From Pseudomonadota bacterium (GTDB taxonomy: Bacteria; Pseudomonadota; Alphaproteobacteria; Rhodospirillales; Magnetospirillaceae), in contig JAJZVW010000017.1 in NCBI GenBank assembly GCA_021847015.1, positions 1 to 64,000 of the forward strand: a stretch of 64,000 nucleotides of DNA. Reading direction: 5' to 3'. Under the pieces are notes generated by a model, which was given only the letters and a program-made list of their open reading frames with translations, had not been told where the DNA came from and did not search any database. Shown piece by piece: positions 48,990-56,570 of the stretch (positions within the stretch are counted from its first letter, which is position 1; each line of letters starts with the position of its first letter). Position numbers and translations under genes: made by a program.

Positions 48990-49027
48990 AAAAGCCCCCA
49001 CCTGGCACTGGCCAGGTGGGGGCTTTT
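48990..49027. terminator. Bidirectional rho-independent terminator
   Basis: Perfect 17-bp arms AAAAGCCCCCACCTGGC / GCCAGGTGGGGGCTTTT around the loop ACTG, with A-tract on one side and T-tract on the other. It closes the prophage late transcript from one side and shields the phage from host readthrough. Confidence 0.88.
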
Positions 49028-49032
49028 GTTGG

Positions 49033-49159
49033 GCGCCCAGCATGGGCGCATTCTTGCGGGTGCGAGTCCCGCCGTAAGCTGGTCACAGCGAGCGAAGTGA
49101 GCGGACCCGCATGCCGGGTGGTGTGGCAGGGGAGCGGCCTTACGGCCACCCCCTATGCC
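49033..49159 (+). ncRNA. Structured RNA candidate resembling a group II intron remnant
   Basis: Three hairpins follow each other: GCGCCCA-GCA-TGGGCGC (49033-49049), GCGGG-tgcgagt-CCCGC (49056-49072) and a nested one, GGCAGGGG..CCCC-ta-TGCC around GGCC-ttac-GGCC (49125-49159). The series gcgcccagcatgggcgc, then gggtgcgagtccc, and later ggtggtgtggcagggg resembles 5' domain I and domain IV-VI ends of bacterial group II introns with the middle lost. No reverse transcriptase is near. The assignment rests on memory of such sequences and is weak. Confidence 0.35.
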
Positions 49160-49166
49160 GATTGGA

Positions 49167-49451
49167 TTAGCCGACCGCCGAGACGACGGTCGGCTGGGGG
49201 GCGGGCTCCGAAGGCGGAGCGGGGTCCGCCGGCGCCGGCGCGGCAGCGCGGGCGGCCGTCACGATGGACGGTCCCAGCAGCGTGGCGCGGATTTCCGTTT
49301 CCTTGGCCGCGAGCGTGTCCCAGTCGGCGTCGGCCGGCCCCGTCGGCGAGTTGTAGACCTTGATGGCCCATTCGACGAAGGCGGCGATATCCTCTCCGGC
49401 CTGGACAACCAGCGGCGTGAGCTGCAGCGCGGCGAGCAGGAAGGGTCCCAT
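49167..49451 (-). CDS. Small phage protein of unknown function
   Basis: 94 aa. The first 25 residues are hydrophobic (PFLLAALQLTPLVVQAGEDI), the middle is helical and charged, the end is Ala/Pro-rich. It lies 12 nt after the next phage gene in the same direction and is the last late gene before the att side. No family recognised. Confidence 0.65.
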   Translation of the reverse strand: MGPFLLAALQLTPLVVQAGEDIAAFVEWAIKVYNSPTGPADADWDTLAAKETEIRATLLGPSIVTAARAAAPAPADPAPPSEPAPQPTVVSAVG

Positions 49452-49463
49452 GGCGGGCTCTCC

Positions 49464-50141
49464 TCAGTTGATGTTGTAGGTGGCGAGGATGGTCCGCGCC
49501 GCGGCGACGGCGTTCTCGGCGCCCGCGATGGCCGCCGAGGCGTCCATGGTGGGATGCTGCCGCACCGTGTCCTCAGCGGCATCCAGCGCCGCCTTGGCAG
49601 CCGCGTCGGCCTTGCGAAGATCCTCCAGCACCGACGGATCGAAACAGACCGGGGGGGCCGCCTGGGCCGAAGCCGGCGCGGCCCCAGCCGGGCACGCAGG
49701 CAGCTTAGCATAAGCCGCCATCGGAGCGAGTACCGCGGCGTCGTAGCCGGCGCGGAGCTCGAAGACCTGGGTGGCCGGCGGCTTGGAGGCGCAGCCCGAC
49801 AGCATCCCCGCACCCATCATCGCCAGGAGAATCAGGGGAACGACGGTTCCGGCGGTCGCGGGGGGGGCAGGCTGCGGCGACGGTTCACTCGCCGGCCGGG
49901 GCATCGCGCCCTGGGCCTGAAGCACGGGCGCGGCGATCCGCACGATCCAGGTGACGAAATCCGGCTGCTGGCCGTTCGAGGCATGGCCGACGTTGACGGC
50001 GAGGAAGCTGATGACCTTGCGGATGATCAGCCAGTGGGAACCCGGCGCCGGCTGCGGCATGGCGGCGTCGAGAGCGGAAGCGATGGCGACGATGGCCGTT
50101 ATGACCGGCCACGCCGCGTGCCAGATGGCGGCGTAATCCAT
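49464..50141 (-). CDS. Phage membrane protein with internal lipobox-like segment (possible spanin or lysis factor)
   Basis: 225 aa, started at ATG 50141 after AAAGGAAAATCC. The N-terminus is weakly hydrophobic (AIWHAAWPVITAIVAIASAL). Around residues 97-118 there is a second hydrophobic stretch ending in MLSGCASK, a perfect lipobox sequence but far from the start. This could mean an internal start for a separate lipoprotein (o-spanin) or a fused gene. The rest is Ala-rich and helical. Placement after the lysis cassette fits a spanin role, unproven. Confidence 0.6.
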   Translation of the reverse strand: MDYAAIWHAAWPVITAIVAIASALDAAMPQPAPGSHWLIIRKVISFLAVNVGHASNGQQPDFVTWIVRIAAPVLQAQGAMPRPASEPSPQPAPPATAGTVVPLILLAMMGAGMLSGCASKPPATQVFELRAGYDAAVLAPMAAYAKLPACPAGAAPASAQAAPPVCFDPSVLEDLRKADAAAKAALDAAEDTVRQHPTMDASAAIAGAENAVAAARTILATYNIN

Positions 50142-50179
50142 GGATTTTCCTTTCGCGAAAGGCCCGGTGCTCGGGCACG

Positions 50180-50209
50180 AAAAAAGCCGCCGGGTGCGAC
50201 CCGGGCGGC
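50180..50209 (-). terminator. Rho-independent terminator on the minus strand
   Basis: GCCGCC-CGGGT stem with a one-base bulge and a CGC loop, followed on the minus strand by TTTTTT. It would end the lysis-cassette transcript after it has crossed the opposite-strand operon and before the 225-aa gene. Confidence 0.75.
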
Positions 50210-50217
50210 GGGACGGT

Positions 50218-50232
50218 GCGAACGACGTTCGC
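50218..50232. repeat. Phage palindrome GCGAACGACGTTCGC, copy 1
   Basis: A 15-bp palindrome with 6-bp arms. It differs by one base in the centre from the copies at 55426 and 58721. It lies 77 bp upstream of the minus-strand gene starting at 50141 and just in front of the plus-strand promoter of the 89-aa gene. Confidence 0.7.
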
Positions 50233-50251
50233 GCCGATGCACATTTTTCTG

Positions 50252-50279
50252 TTGACCAGATACACCGACGGTGTATCAT
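50252..50279 (+). promoter_or_regulatory. Promoter with palindromic operator of the acr/aca-like operon
   Basis: TTGACC at 50252-50257 and TATCAT at 50274-50279 are 16 bp apart. The spacer holds the perfect palindrome GATACACCGACGGTGTATC (50259-50277) that also covers part of the -10 box. A dimeric repressor bound there would block RNA polymerase; the HTH protein encoded second in the operon is the obvious candidate. Confidence 0.75.
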
Positions 50280-50330
50280 CACCTCATCAACGCGGCGGGA
50301 TGGCCCGCCGCACGAGGTAGGAGACCTGAG

Positions 50331-50600
50331 ATGACCACCACGCGCTACGCCGCCCTCGCCGCCGCCATCGATACCGATATCGCCGTCGCCCGCGTCATCG
50401 CCGCCGAGGTGGTGGACGGATTCGCGCTCGCCAACGACAGCGGCGCGGGGCGCCTTCACCTGGTGCGCGGACAGCGCGATGACCTGTTCGTCCGCCCTTC
50501 CCCCAGCGGCTTCACCGTCGAGTATTTCGGGTCCGAGGACACTTATTTCGCAGGCATCCTGGTGGCTCGCGCCATCGCCGCCCTCAACGCGCCGCGCTGA
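50331..50600 (+). CDS. 89-aa unknown phage protein; anti-CRISPR candidate by context
   Basis: Small protein with tagGAGacctgag before its ATG. The N-terminus is Ala-rich helical (TRYAALAAAIDTDIAVARVI), the C-terminal half is strand-like (GAGRLHLVRGQRDDLFVRPS, then FTVEYFGSEDTYFAGI). No family recognised. It is the first gene of a two-gene unit on the strand opposite to all late genes around it, behind a palindrome-controlled promoter and before an HTH protein. This is how anti-CRISPR genes with their Aca repressors are often arranged; the activity itself is only a hypothesis. Confidence 0.7.
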   Translation: MTTTRYAALAAAIDTDIAVARVIAAEVVDGFALANDSGAGRLHLVRGQRDDLFVRPSPSGFTVEYFGSEDTYFAGILVARAIAALNAPR

Positions 50601-50607
50601 TCGCCGT

Positions 50608-51051
50608 ATGACGAGCACTCCGTACGCACTTCTGGTTCATCTCTGCGGACTTTCTCTGCGGGAGGCCGCTGATTTTCACGGCGTGCGCCTGGACACGGTC
50701 AAATCATGGTCGGCCGGACGGCACCCGGTTCCGGCTGGGGCTATCGTCGAACTGCGCGGTCTTGTCCGCGCCATCGACCGGGCCGCCGCCGAGACGCTGG
50801 CCCTGGTCGCCGAACAGCGGGAAAGGGGCGACGCGGACAAACCCGGCTCCGAGCCGCCCGTCGTCTATCTCGGTCTAGCGTCCGATGATGCCGAGGCGCA
50901 GTCCCTCGGCTGGCCCTGCGCGGGCGCCCGCGCCGCCGTGCTCGCGCGCGTCGTCGCCGGACTTCCTGGCGATACGGCCGTCCGCATCGTGCCACGCGGG
51001 TCCTTCGCCGCGACAGCGGCAGCGCTCGACGCCACGCTCAAGAACCGGTGA
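50608..51051 (+). CDS. HTH regulator, Aca2-like in its N-terminus
   Basis: 147 aa. Residues about 8-50 form an Xre-type helix-turn-helix: LCGLSLREAADFHGVRLDTV, then KSWSAGRHPVP, with the W..GR..VP ending I associate with DUF1870/Aca2-type regulators. Aca proteins repress their own operon through inverted repeats at the promoter, which is present upstream. The C-terminal 80 residues are an extra domain not seen in short Aca proteins. It starts 7 nt after the first gene and its last 14 nt overlap the convergent lipase-like gene. Confidence 0.65.
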   Translation: MTSTPYALLVHLCGLSLREAADFHGVRLDTVKSWSAGRHPVPAGAIVELRGLVRAIDRAAAETLALVAEQRERGDADKPGSEPPVVYLGLASDDAEAQSLGWPCAGARAAVLARVVAGLPGDTAVRIVPRGSFAATAAALDATLKNR

Positions 51052-51649
51052 CGGGCGCCCCCAGCGCCGCGCAGTAGCGGGCGATGGCGTGATCCTCGAC
51101 CGGATCGTCCGGCACTCCGACCTGGATGAGCGGCGCGGGATGCCGCCAGTCCTCCCACAGCGGGACGGCGGGAGGCAGGTCGGGCACCACGTCGGCGCCA
51201 TGGCGATAGAGACGGCAGTGGACGTCGGTGGCATCCAGAACGGCGCCGCAGCCGGGCCCGATGCCGATCCTGGGCGCCCCGAAGGTAACGACGGCGCCGG
51301 GCGGCTTGCCCAGCCGCGTCCGGTGGACGGCCAGGGCAATCGCCAGCGCGCCGCCCAGGGAATGGCCGATGATTATCAGCGGGCGCCCGGCCGCCGCCAC
51401 GTCCGCGCGGACGGCGATGCCAAGCATGGCCTCCCAAATGCCGCGATGAACGGCGCCGATGACGGGGATACGAAGCGGCCCCACGTCCAGATCGGCGACG
51501 ACCTGATGGGCGTCATGCGTTCCCTGGAAGGCGATGACGCGGTGATCGCCCACATCTCGGACGATGGCGCGGGCCGCCCCCGCCGCGATATCGGGCGGCA
51601 GCGCGTAGGCATCCCGGCATAGGCCAGCGCATACGGCGGCGTCGATCAT
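51038..51649 (-). CDS. Class 3 lipase-like alpha/beta hydrolase of the phage
   Basis: 203 aa. The nucleophile elbow is IIGHSLGGALAIALA; an oxyanion-type VIAFQGTHD and a late VEDHAIARY (His) with Asp candidates complete a Lipase_3 pattern. It starts inside the stop of the small membrane protein gene (ATGA), so it belongs to the lysis cassette. It may help to break the envelope or alter the host surface; the substrate is unknown. Confidence 0.7.
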   Translation of the reverse strand: MIDAAVCAGLCRDAYALPPDIAAGAARAIVRDVGDHRVIAFQGTHDAHQVVADLDVGPLRIPVIGAVHRGIWEAMLGIAVRADVAAAGRPLIIIGHSLGGALAIALAVHRTRLGKPPGAVVTFGAPRIGIGPGCGAVLDATDVHCRLYRHGADVVPDLPPAVPLWEDWRHPAPLIQVGVPDDPVEDHAIARYCAALGAPVTGS

Positions 51650-51846
51650 CGGGACGCCATCTCCACCAGCCGCGCGAACAGGTCGGCCGCCACCAGGAAT
51701 GCGGTGACGATCCACATGCCGATTTCAGCCGCCATCAACGACGTTCCGATGGCGTCCCGCAAGCGCGTGTGGTTCGGAAGGATGGCGCCAGTCATCATCA
51801 TGAGGAAGCCGGCGACGATGCCGAGAAGGGCCGACACGCCGGTCAT
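51646..51846 (-). CDS. Holin-like small membrane protein
   Basis: 66 aa with two hydrophobic helices (SALLGIVAGFLMMMTGAIL; SLMAAEIGMWIVTAFLVAADL) separated by a short charged loop with NHTRLRD. Size, topology and position between endolysin and lipase with ATGA overlaps on both sides suggest a holin. No specific family recognised. Confidence 0.65.
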   Translation of the reverse strand: MTGVSALLGIVAGFLMMMTGAILPNHTRLRDAIGTSLMAAEIGMWIVTAFLVAADLFARLVEMASR

Positions 51847-52379
51847 GCCGCGAACTCCTGGCATCGCGCCAGCCATCCGGCCAGGAACCGCTCTTGGGAG
51901 GGATCCTCCACGGCGATGCGGCGGTAGAACTGCTCGCGGTGCGCCAATACGAACGCCGCCAGGCGTCCCGCATCGAGGCGGTTGGCGGCGGCGACGGTGA
52001 CGGGACCCAGCACGCCGTCCTCATCGGTCCCGGCCGCCCGCTGCAACGCCAGGACGGCGACAGACGGGCCGCTGGTGACGCCCCAATCCACCAGGAGGGC
52101 GCGGAGACCCATGCCGGCGATTTGGTCGAACCCTGGGCGCCCCCGCGGACTGATGATGGTGCCGCCGAAGCGGATGAACCGCCCGGCATAGATCGCCCGC
52201 GCCTCGCCCCGGCTCAGGGCCGCCACGTCCGCTGCCAAGCACGGATGGGTGCGCCACGTCGAGAGTGTCGCCAGGGTAATGCCGTAGCGCGTGGCCCCCC
52301 CCGCGTCGTCGGGATCGCAGGTGTAGGCGTCGCCGCCCTCGCGCCGGATCACGGCGGAGATGATGTCGTCGTCGGTCAT
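51843..52379 (-). CDS. Phage endolysin, GH108 family
   Basis: 178 aa. The N-terminus has the catalytic Glu in VIRREGGDAYTCDPDDAGGATRYGIT (in pieces), the EGG..D..D.GG.T.yGI pattern of glycoside hydrolase 108 (N-acetylmuramidase). The second half includes the PG_binding_3-like part (ALQRAAGTDEDGVLGPVT; FVLAHREQFYRRIA). It has no signal peptide, so release would need a holin. Confidence 0.88.
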   Translation of the reverse strand: MTDDDIISAVIRREGGDAYTCDPDDAGGATRYGITLATLSTWRTHPCLAADVAALSRGEARAIYAGRFIRFGGTIISPRGRPGFDQIAGMGLRALLVDWGVTSGPSVAVLALQRAAGTDEDGVLGPVTVAAANRLDAGRLAAFVLAHREQFYRRIAVEDPSQERFLAGWLARCQEFAA

Positions 52380-52573
52380 GGCTGCCGCGATCCCGTATCG
52401 GCCGGCTGCCCGTCACGCCACGCGCGCCAGCGCAGCGCCACCCCCAGCGCCAGGAACAGCACGGTCAGCACCAGCACGGCGGCCTGAAGGATGGGTGAGA
52501 CGTCGTTCGTCCACAGGACGGCGAGGGCCGCGCCGAGGCCGGCGAGGATGTCGGGAAACACCTTGTGGGGCAT
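52376..52573 (-). CDS. Small phage membrane protein, possible second holin
   Basis: 65 aa with two membrane stretches (DILAGLGAALAVLW and ILQAAVLVLTVLFLALGVALRW, in pieces) and a polar tail. It overlaps the endolysin start by 4 nt. Either this or the 66-aa protein is the holin, and the other may be an antiholin. Confidence 0.6.
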   Translation of the reverse strand: MPHKVFPDILAGLGAALAVLWTNDVSPILQAAVLVLTVLFLALGVALRWRAWRDGQPADTGSRQP

Positions 52574-52597
52574 GCTGGAAATCCTTTCGTGGGCATG

Positions 52598-52618
52598 AAA
52601 AAGCCGCCTCGCGGCGGC
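52598..52618 (-). terminator. Rho-independent terminator between fibre assembly and lysis genes
   Basis: On the minus strand the stem GCCGCC-gcga-GGCGGC is followed by TTTTT. It separates the tail transcript from the lysis cassette. Confidence 0.75.
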
Positions 52619-52710
52619 CGGTGTCGGTCATGCGGGCCTCCGTCCCGCGGCTCGGGGTGTTCCACCACCCCGGCCCCCGCCGGCCGAGACCGGTGGGGAA
52701 GGTCACATCC

Positions 52711-53235
52711 TCACCACGTCACCGCCTGCACCGCCGCCACGGTGGTCGCCGCGGTGACGGCCGCTTTCCGGGTTTGGAGATGCTGAAACGCCGCCGCGCC
52801 CTGGGCGAACATCGCCGCTGCCAGCCCTTGGAGATCGGCGTAGGCGAACGGCACCTGCGTGTTGTCCTCCGCGACCCAATAGAACCCCGACGGCGTGGCT
52901 TGGGCGGCGACGCAGCCCGCGAGCGCGGCCTGGAGGTTGGCGACCGACGCCGGATCGGCTTGAAAGGTCTTAGCGACGCCGCCCTTGGTGGTGTAGCTCA
53001 CCGGCTGCTCAGAGGCAGCGGCATAGGCCGCTTGCAGAGCGCCGACCTGCTGCGCCTGGGCCTCGGCCAGCGTCGGTGGCGGGTTCAGAATCGCCTGCGC
53101 CTGCGCCGCCGCGATGACCGTCCATGACGGCGCCGGCAGCGGCAGTCCCCGCGCGGCGGCATTCGCCTGATCCTGGGCGGACAGGAAATGCACTCCGCCG
53201 TCGGCGTCTTCGTAGTATTGATCGACGTAAGTCAT
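52711..53235 (-). CDS. Tail fibre assembly-type protein (DUF4376-like)
   Basis: 174 aa, GAGGAGTGCG before ATG 53235. The N-terminal part (TYVDQYYEDADGGVHFLSAQDQANA, in pieces) and the C-terminal helical part (FYWVAEDNTQVPFAYADLQG) fit phage fibre-chaperone-like proteins with a DUF4376-type end. It follows the fibre gene by 10 nt. Confidence 0.65.
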   Translation of the reverse strand: MTYVDQYYEDADGGVHFLSAQDQANAAARGLPLPAPSWTVIAAAQAQAILNPPPTLAEAQAQQVGALQAAYAAASEQPVSYTTKGGVAKTFQADPASVANLQAALAGCVAAQATPSGFYWVAEDNTQVPFAYADLQGLAAAMFAQGAAAFQHLQTRKAAVTAATTVAAVQAVTW

Positions 53236-53245
53236 GACGCACTCC

Positions 53246-54730
53246 TCACCGAAGTTCATCCCAGTACGCGATGGAGATATCCCCGGTCACGACATAGCTG
53301 GCGCCGGGAGGCACAATAAAATCGGCCCATCCATACGTTCCGTTATCCCCGTAAAAGCCGTAGGTGAGCGTAACGCCATCGATGGTGGGGCTGATCGAGA
53401 ACCCGCCGACCGTCCCCTGATTCCCGACAATGTGGACGGCGATGGGGCGAGCGGTCGTGTTGTAGTATGTCGCCCCCAGCGCGCGACTGGCCGTGACGGC
53501 CTGCCATGTCTGGCCTACCCCCAGCGACTGCATTGCCGCGATAGCCTGACCACCTGCGCCCTGAACCAGCGTTGGGCCAGTCGCCCATGTCCCGGCCGCC
53601 GCCTCGGCGATCGCGATATAGCCCACCACGCGGAACGGCACGCTGGACAGGGCGGCGTCGGAGTAAATGACGTTAGCGGCAGTCGCCGCCGCGCCGATCG
53701 CCGTGGTGCTGACCAGTGTGGTTTCGTCCAAATTGACTCCACCACCCATGTTGACGATGCCGAGTTCCACGGTCCCAGCATTGTTCAGGGCGAGGATCGT
53801 CAAGTTGGCCTGCACACCATTCACGGTGCCCAGAGTGGCGCCAGAGGGAACGGTGAGGGACAGCGCCGAGGGGATTGTGACGCTGGAGATCGTTCCGTCC
53901 GTCAGAGTCGCGGAGCGGAATGCCAGGGTGGTCGGGTCCAGGCCGACTGTCAGGGCATTCGCGGCGACCGAAGCAGTGACGGATTGAATCTGCGGGATCG
54001 CCGCAGGATTGACCGCCAGCCCCGCCGCCGTCAGCGTCAGCGTGCCGTCCGCGAGCTTGAGCGTCAAATTCCCATTGGCGTCCAGCGCGAAGCCGGCGCC
54101 GGGGTCCAGGAACGCCAGCGTCTTCAGCCCCAGCGGGGGCAGGTCGCGTTCGTCGGTGATCATCGCCGCGGCGATCGCCGCGCTTGTGGGCTGCAACGCC
54201 ACCTGGGCGACGGGCAGCTTGCCGGCCGGCATCGCCGGGGGAACCGGCTGGACGGCCTCGGCGCCGGCGATCACCGACAGCGCGGCGGTGGCCTCGTCGA
54301 TGACAATGCGGTCGATGCGGGGGTTGGCGGCCGGCGCCACGAAGGCCGGCGTGGTCTGCGCCGCGATCTGAGTGACCGTCCCGCCCAGGCCCGGCAGCCA
54401 GCCGGCGCCGACCACCACGGTCATGCCGGCGGGGTTGGTGGCGACCGGGGCGAACATGCCCCGCGCGATGGCGGTGTTGGCGGCGACCGCGGCTTGGATC
54501 AGGTTCTCGATGGCGGTCAGGACCTGGGTGTACGTGGTCTTCGAGGGCGTCAGGCCGCCGCCCTGCACCACGTTCAGCAGCTCCATCATGATCATGTTCA
54601 TGAAATCGGAGCGCAGCGCGGTGGCCGGGGTGGCCGTCACCGGATCGCCGTCGGTGAAATAGCCCGCCGTGCCGGGGGCGGCCGGCGCCGGCAGCGTGCT
54701 CGCCACCGTCGGATCGTCGTACTGATACAT
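53246..54730 (-). CDS. Phage tail fibre protein
   Basis: 494 aa. The N-terminal 200 residues (DFMNMIMMELLNVVQGGGLTP and RIDRIVIDEATAALSV, then ITDERDLPPLGL) are the baseplate-side part found in fibres of Mu-like and related phages. The remainder is repetitive, Ala/Thr/Val-rich beta structure, ending in DISIAYWDELR. The host receptor is unknown. It occupies the place of Mu gene S. Confidence 0.8.
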   Translation of the reverse strand: MYQYDDPTVASTLPAPAAPGTAGYFTDGDPVTATPATALRSDFMNMIMMELLNVVQGGGLTPSKTTYTQVLTAIENLIQAAVAANTAIARGMFAPVATNPAGMTVVVGAGWLPGLGGTVTQIAAQTTPAFVAPAANPRIDRIVIDEATAALSVIAGAEAVQPVPPAMPAGKLPVAQVALQPTSAAIAAAMITDERDLPPLGLKTLAFLDPGAGFALDANGNLTLKLADGTLTLTAAGLAVNPAAIPQIQSVTASVAANALTVGLDPTTLAFRSATLTDGTISSVTIPSALSLTVPSGATLGTVNGVQANLTILALNNAGTVELGIVNMGGGVNLDETTLVSTTAIGAAATAANVIYSDAALSSVPFRVVGYIAIAEAAAGTWATGPTLVQGAGGQAIAAMQSLGVGQTWQAVTASRALGATYYNTTARPIAVHIVGNQGTVGGFSISPTIDGVTLTYGFYGDNGTYGWADFIVPPGASYVVTGDISIAYWDELR

Positions 54731-54739
54731 GCGCGTGCC

Positions 54740-55336
54740 TCAATGGTAGCGGAATTGCAGGACGGTGTGGGGGGGCGCCAGGGCGGCCAGCTCGCATTCG
54801 AGTAACGCGTTGCCCCAGGCTTGCAGCGGATCGCCCATGGATGACTGGCCCATGCGGAAGGGCGTGATCGTATCGAGGGGCGCCTCGATCGCCCAGGTGT
54901 GTGCCCAGTCGGGGGCGCCCAGGGGCGCGCCCATGGCCGTCTGGCCCATGCGGAACTGGGCGAACATGGTGACGGTCACCGTGTAGCCGAGGCTAGCGGC
55001 GACGCCGATATAGTCCGAGGCGCGCTGGCCCGCGAGGCCGACGAACCGCGATACCACGCTCGCGCGCCGCGCTTGCGTGGTGAGCGACGTCCCTGCGCAG
55101 GCGTCGGGCAGCCCCAGCGACGATTCCCATTCCGGCAGCAGCTCGTAGGTCGAGGGCGGGAAGGCCTCGGCCATCACCTGCGCCGCCCGGGTGCCGCTGC
55201 GCTCGTAGACCGGCGCCAGACCGGCCAACGCCAGCGTCATGACGGCGTCCGCCTCGCGCGGCCACACCCGCCCGCGCGGCATCAGCGCCTGGAGCGCCGA
55301 AAGGTAATCGGCGGCAGTGAACGTGGGAATCGGCAT
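54740..55336 (-). CDS. Tail protein, Mu gp48/YmfQ family
   Basis: 198 aa. YLSALQALMPRGRVWPREAD and FPPSTYELLPEWESSLGLPD are hallmarks of DUF2313/YmfQ baseplate proteins. The C-terminal half has FRMGQTAMGAPL and FRMGQSSMGDPL, an internal duplication. It is separated from gp47 by a 109-nt gap that holds a palindrome. Confidence 0.9.
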   Translation of the reverse strand: MPIPTFTAADYLSALQALMPRGRVWPREADAVMTLALAGLAPVYERSGTRAAQVMAEAFPPSTYELLPEWESSLGLPDACAGTSLTTQARRASVVSRFVGLAGQRASDYIGVAASLGYTVTVTMFAQFRMGQTAMGAPLGAPDWAHTWAIEAPLDTITPFRMGQSSMGDPLQAWGNALLECELAALAPPHTVLQFRYH

Positions 55337-55425
55337 TTTGTTTAGTCCCTCAATCGCCGGGCGGCCGGCGGCCGCCGGCCTAGGCTTTCGCGCGAACGAT
55401 CGCGCGGGGCCTCAATGGCCCAGTC

Positions 55426-55440
55426 GCGAACGGCGTTCGC
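55426..55440. repeat. Phage palindrome GCGAACGGCGTTCGC, copy 2
   Basis: Identical to the copy at 58721. It lies in the 109-nt gap between gp47 and gp48 genes, 90 bp before the gp48 start, beside another inverted piece (ttcgcgcgaacgatcgcgcg). Confidence 0.75.
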
Positions 55441-55445
55441 TCCCA

Positions 55446-56570
55446 TCAGACTCCGCCAACGCTGCCCGCAGTCGGCAGCGACCCCGTCGGGCAGACGACG
55501 TTGCCGGCAGGCGCCTGGATCACCCAGGGCGGCAGCCCGGCCACGGCGTTGATGGCGGCCTCGATGTCGCGCAGGTCGATGGCGCCTCCCGGCGACCCAT
55601 TCGTTACGAACAGCGCGGCGATCGCAGCCTCGACCGCGCTCTGCTGCGCGGCGGTGAAGGCGGACCATCCCTGAATGGTGAAATCGACGGGATAGGCCGT
55701 GGGCGCCACCACATAGACCAGGGCGGTGACAGCCTGCTGCCCGTAGATCGCGTTGGCCACCATAAGCTGATCGCCGGTGGCGACCGTTCCGCGCGACGAT
55801 TCGGCGCTGGCGACGCCATTGGTGCCCACGGGAAAGCCGTTGTTCGCGGCCTCGGCCGTGTCCAGCATCACATACACGACGACGGTGCCGACGCCGAAGC
55901 CCTTGGGGACGGCCCACGCGCGCGTCACGCCCGGCACGCCGAGCGCGTATTCCTCGTATTGAGCGCCGGTGCCGATCTCGCCGGGCGCGGCGTAGGCCTG
56001 GAGCATGCGGCTGCGCAGAGAATCGTCGGGTTCCAGGTCGGCGCCCCCGGTGAAGGCGGTCGAGACGCTGCCGGTGGCGGGAATCCCGACGATCGCCTGC
56101 GCCAGCGTCATCGGCGTGCCGGCGGCGGTGTCGCCGAAAGCACCGGCCTGCCCCGTTGGATCGGCGTCGATGGCCGCCGTCACCGTAACGGCGCCCCCGG
56201 ACGACACGGTTCCCCCGACGGTGACCCTGGCCGTAACGGCGTCGGGACGCACCAGGCCGGCGCCGGCGGGGATCTGTGCTCCAGGCGTGGCGTTGGAAAA
56301 GGTGACGGCTCCCGAGGCCGAGGTGGGCGCCTTGCGGACGACCCCCTTGAGCGCGGCCCAGCCCTCCAGGAACTCGCCCTCGGCGGTGAATGGGACAGCC
56401 TGCTTGGCGATGTAGTCGATATAGCCGTAATGCAGGTTGGCGAGGCCGGCCTGGGCGTCGCCCGTCACTTTCATATTGCCGAATCGCAGCAGCAGGCCGT
56501 CCGAGGCGGCGAGGATGTCCTGGGCCACCTGGACGCGGAGCTGGGACAGTGAAGGACGCAGATACGGCAT
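55446..56570 (-). CDS. Baseplate protein J (Mu gp47)
   Basis: 374 aa. YLRPSLSQLRVQVAQDIL at the start, GNMKVTGDAQAGLANLHYGY, and ALGVPGVTRAWAVPKGFGVG, with FTGGADLEPDDSLRSRML in between, are typical of gpJ/gp47 wedge proteins. It shares one base with the gp46 stop region. It is needed to build the contractile-tail baseplate. Confidence 0.93.
   Translation of the reverse strand: MPYLRPSLSQLRVQVAQDILAASDGLLLRFGNMKVTGDAQAGLANLHYGYIDYIAKQAVPFTAEGEFLEGWAALKGVVRKAPTSASGAVTFSNATPGAQIPAGAGLVRPDAVTARVTVGGTVSSGGAVTVTAAIDADPTGQAGAFGDTAAGTPMTLAQAIVGIPATGSVSTAFTGGADLEPDDSLRSRMLQAYAAPGEIGTGAQYEEYALGVPGVTRAWAVPKGFGVGTVVVYVMLDTAEAANNGFPVGTNGVASAESSRGTVATGDQLMVANAIYGQQAVTALVYVVAPTAYPVDFTIQGWSAFTAAQQSAVEAAIAALFVTNGSPGGAIDLRDIEAAINAVAGLPPWVIQAPAGNVVCPTGSLPTAGSVGGV

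Noticed and set aside
55342-55445. A gene in the gp47-gp48 gap
   Set aside because: Too short; it holds inverted repeats and frames that only overlap gp47 in the wrong phase.
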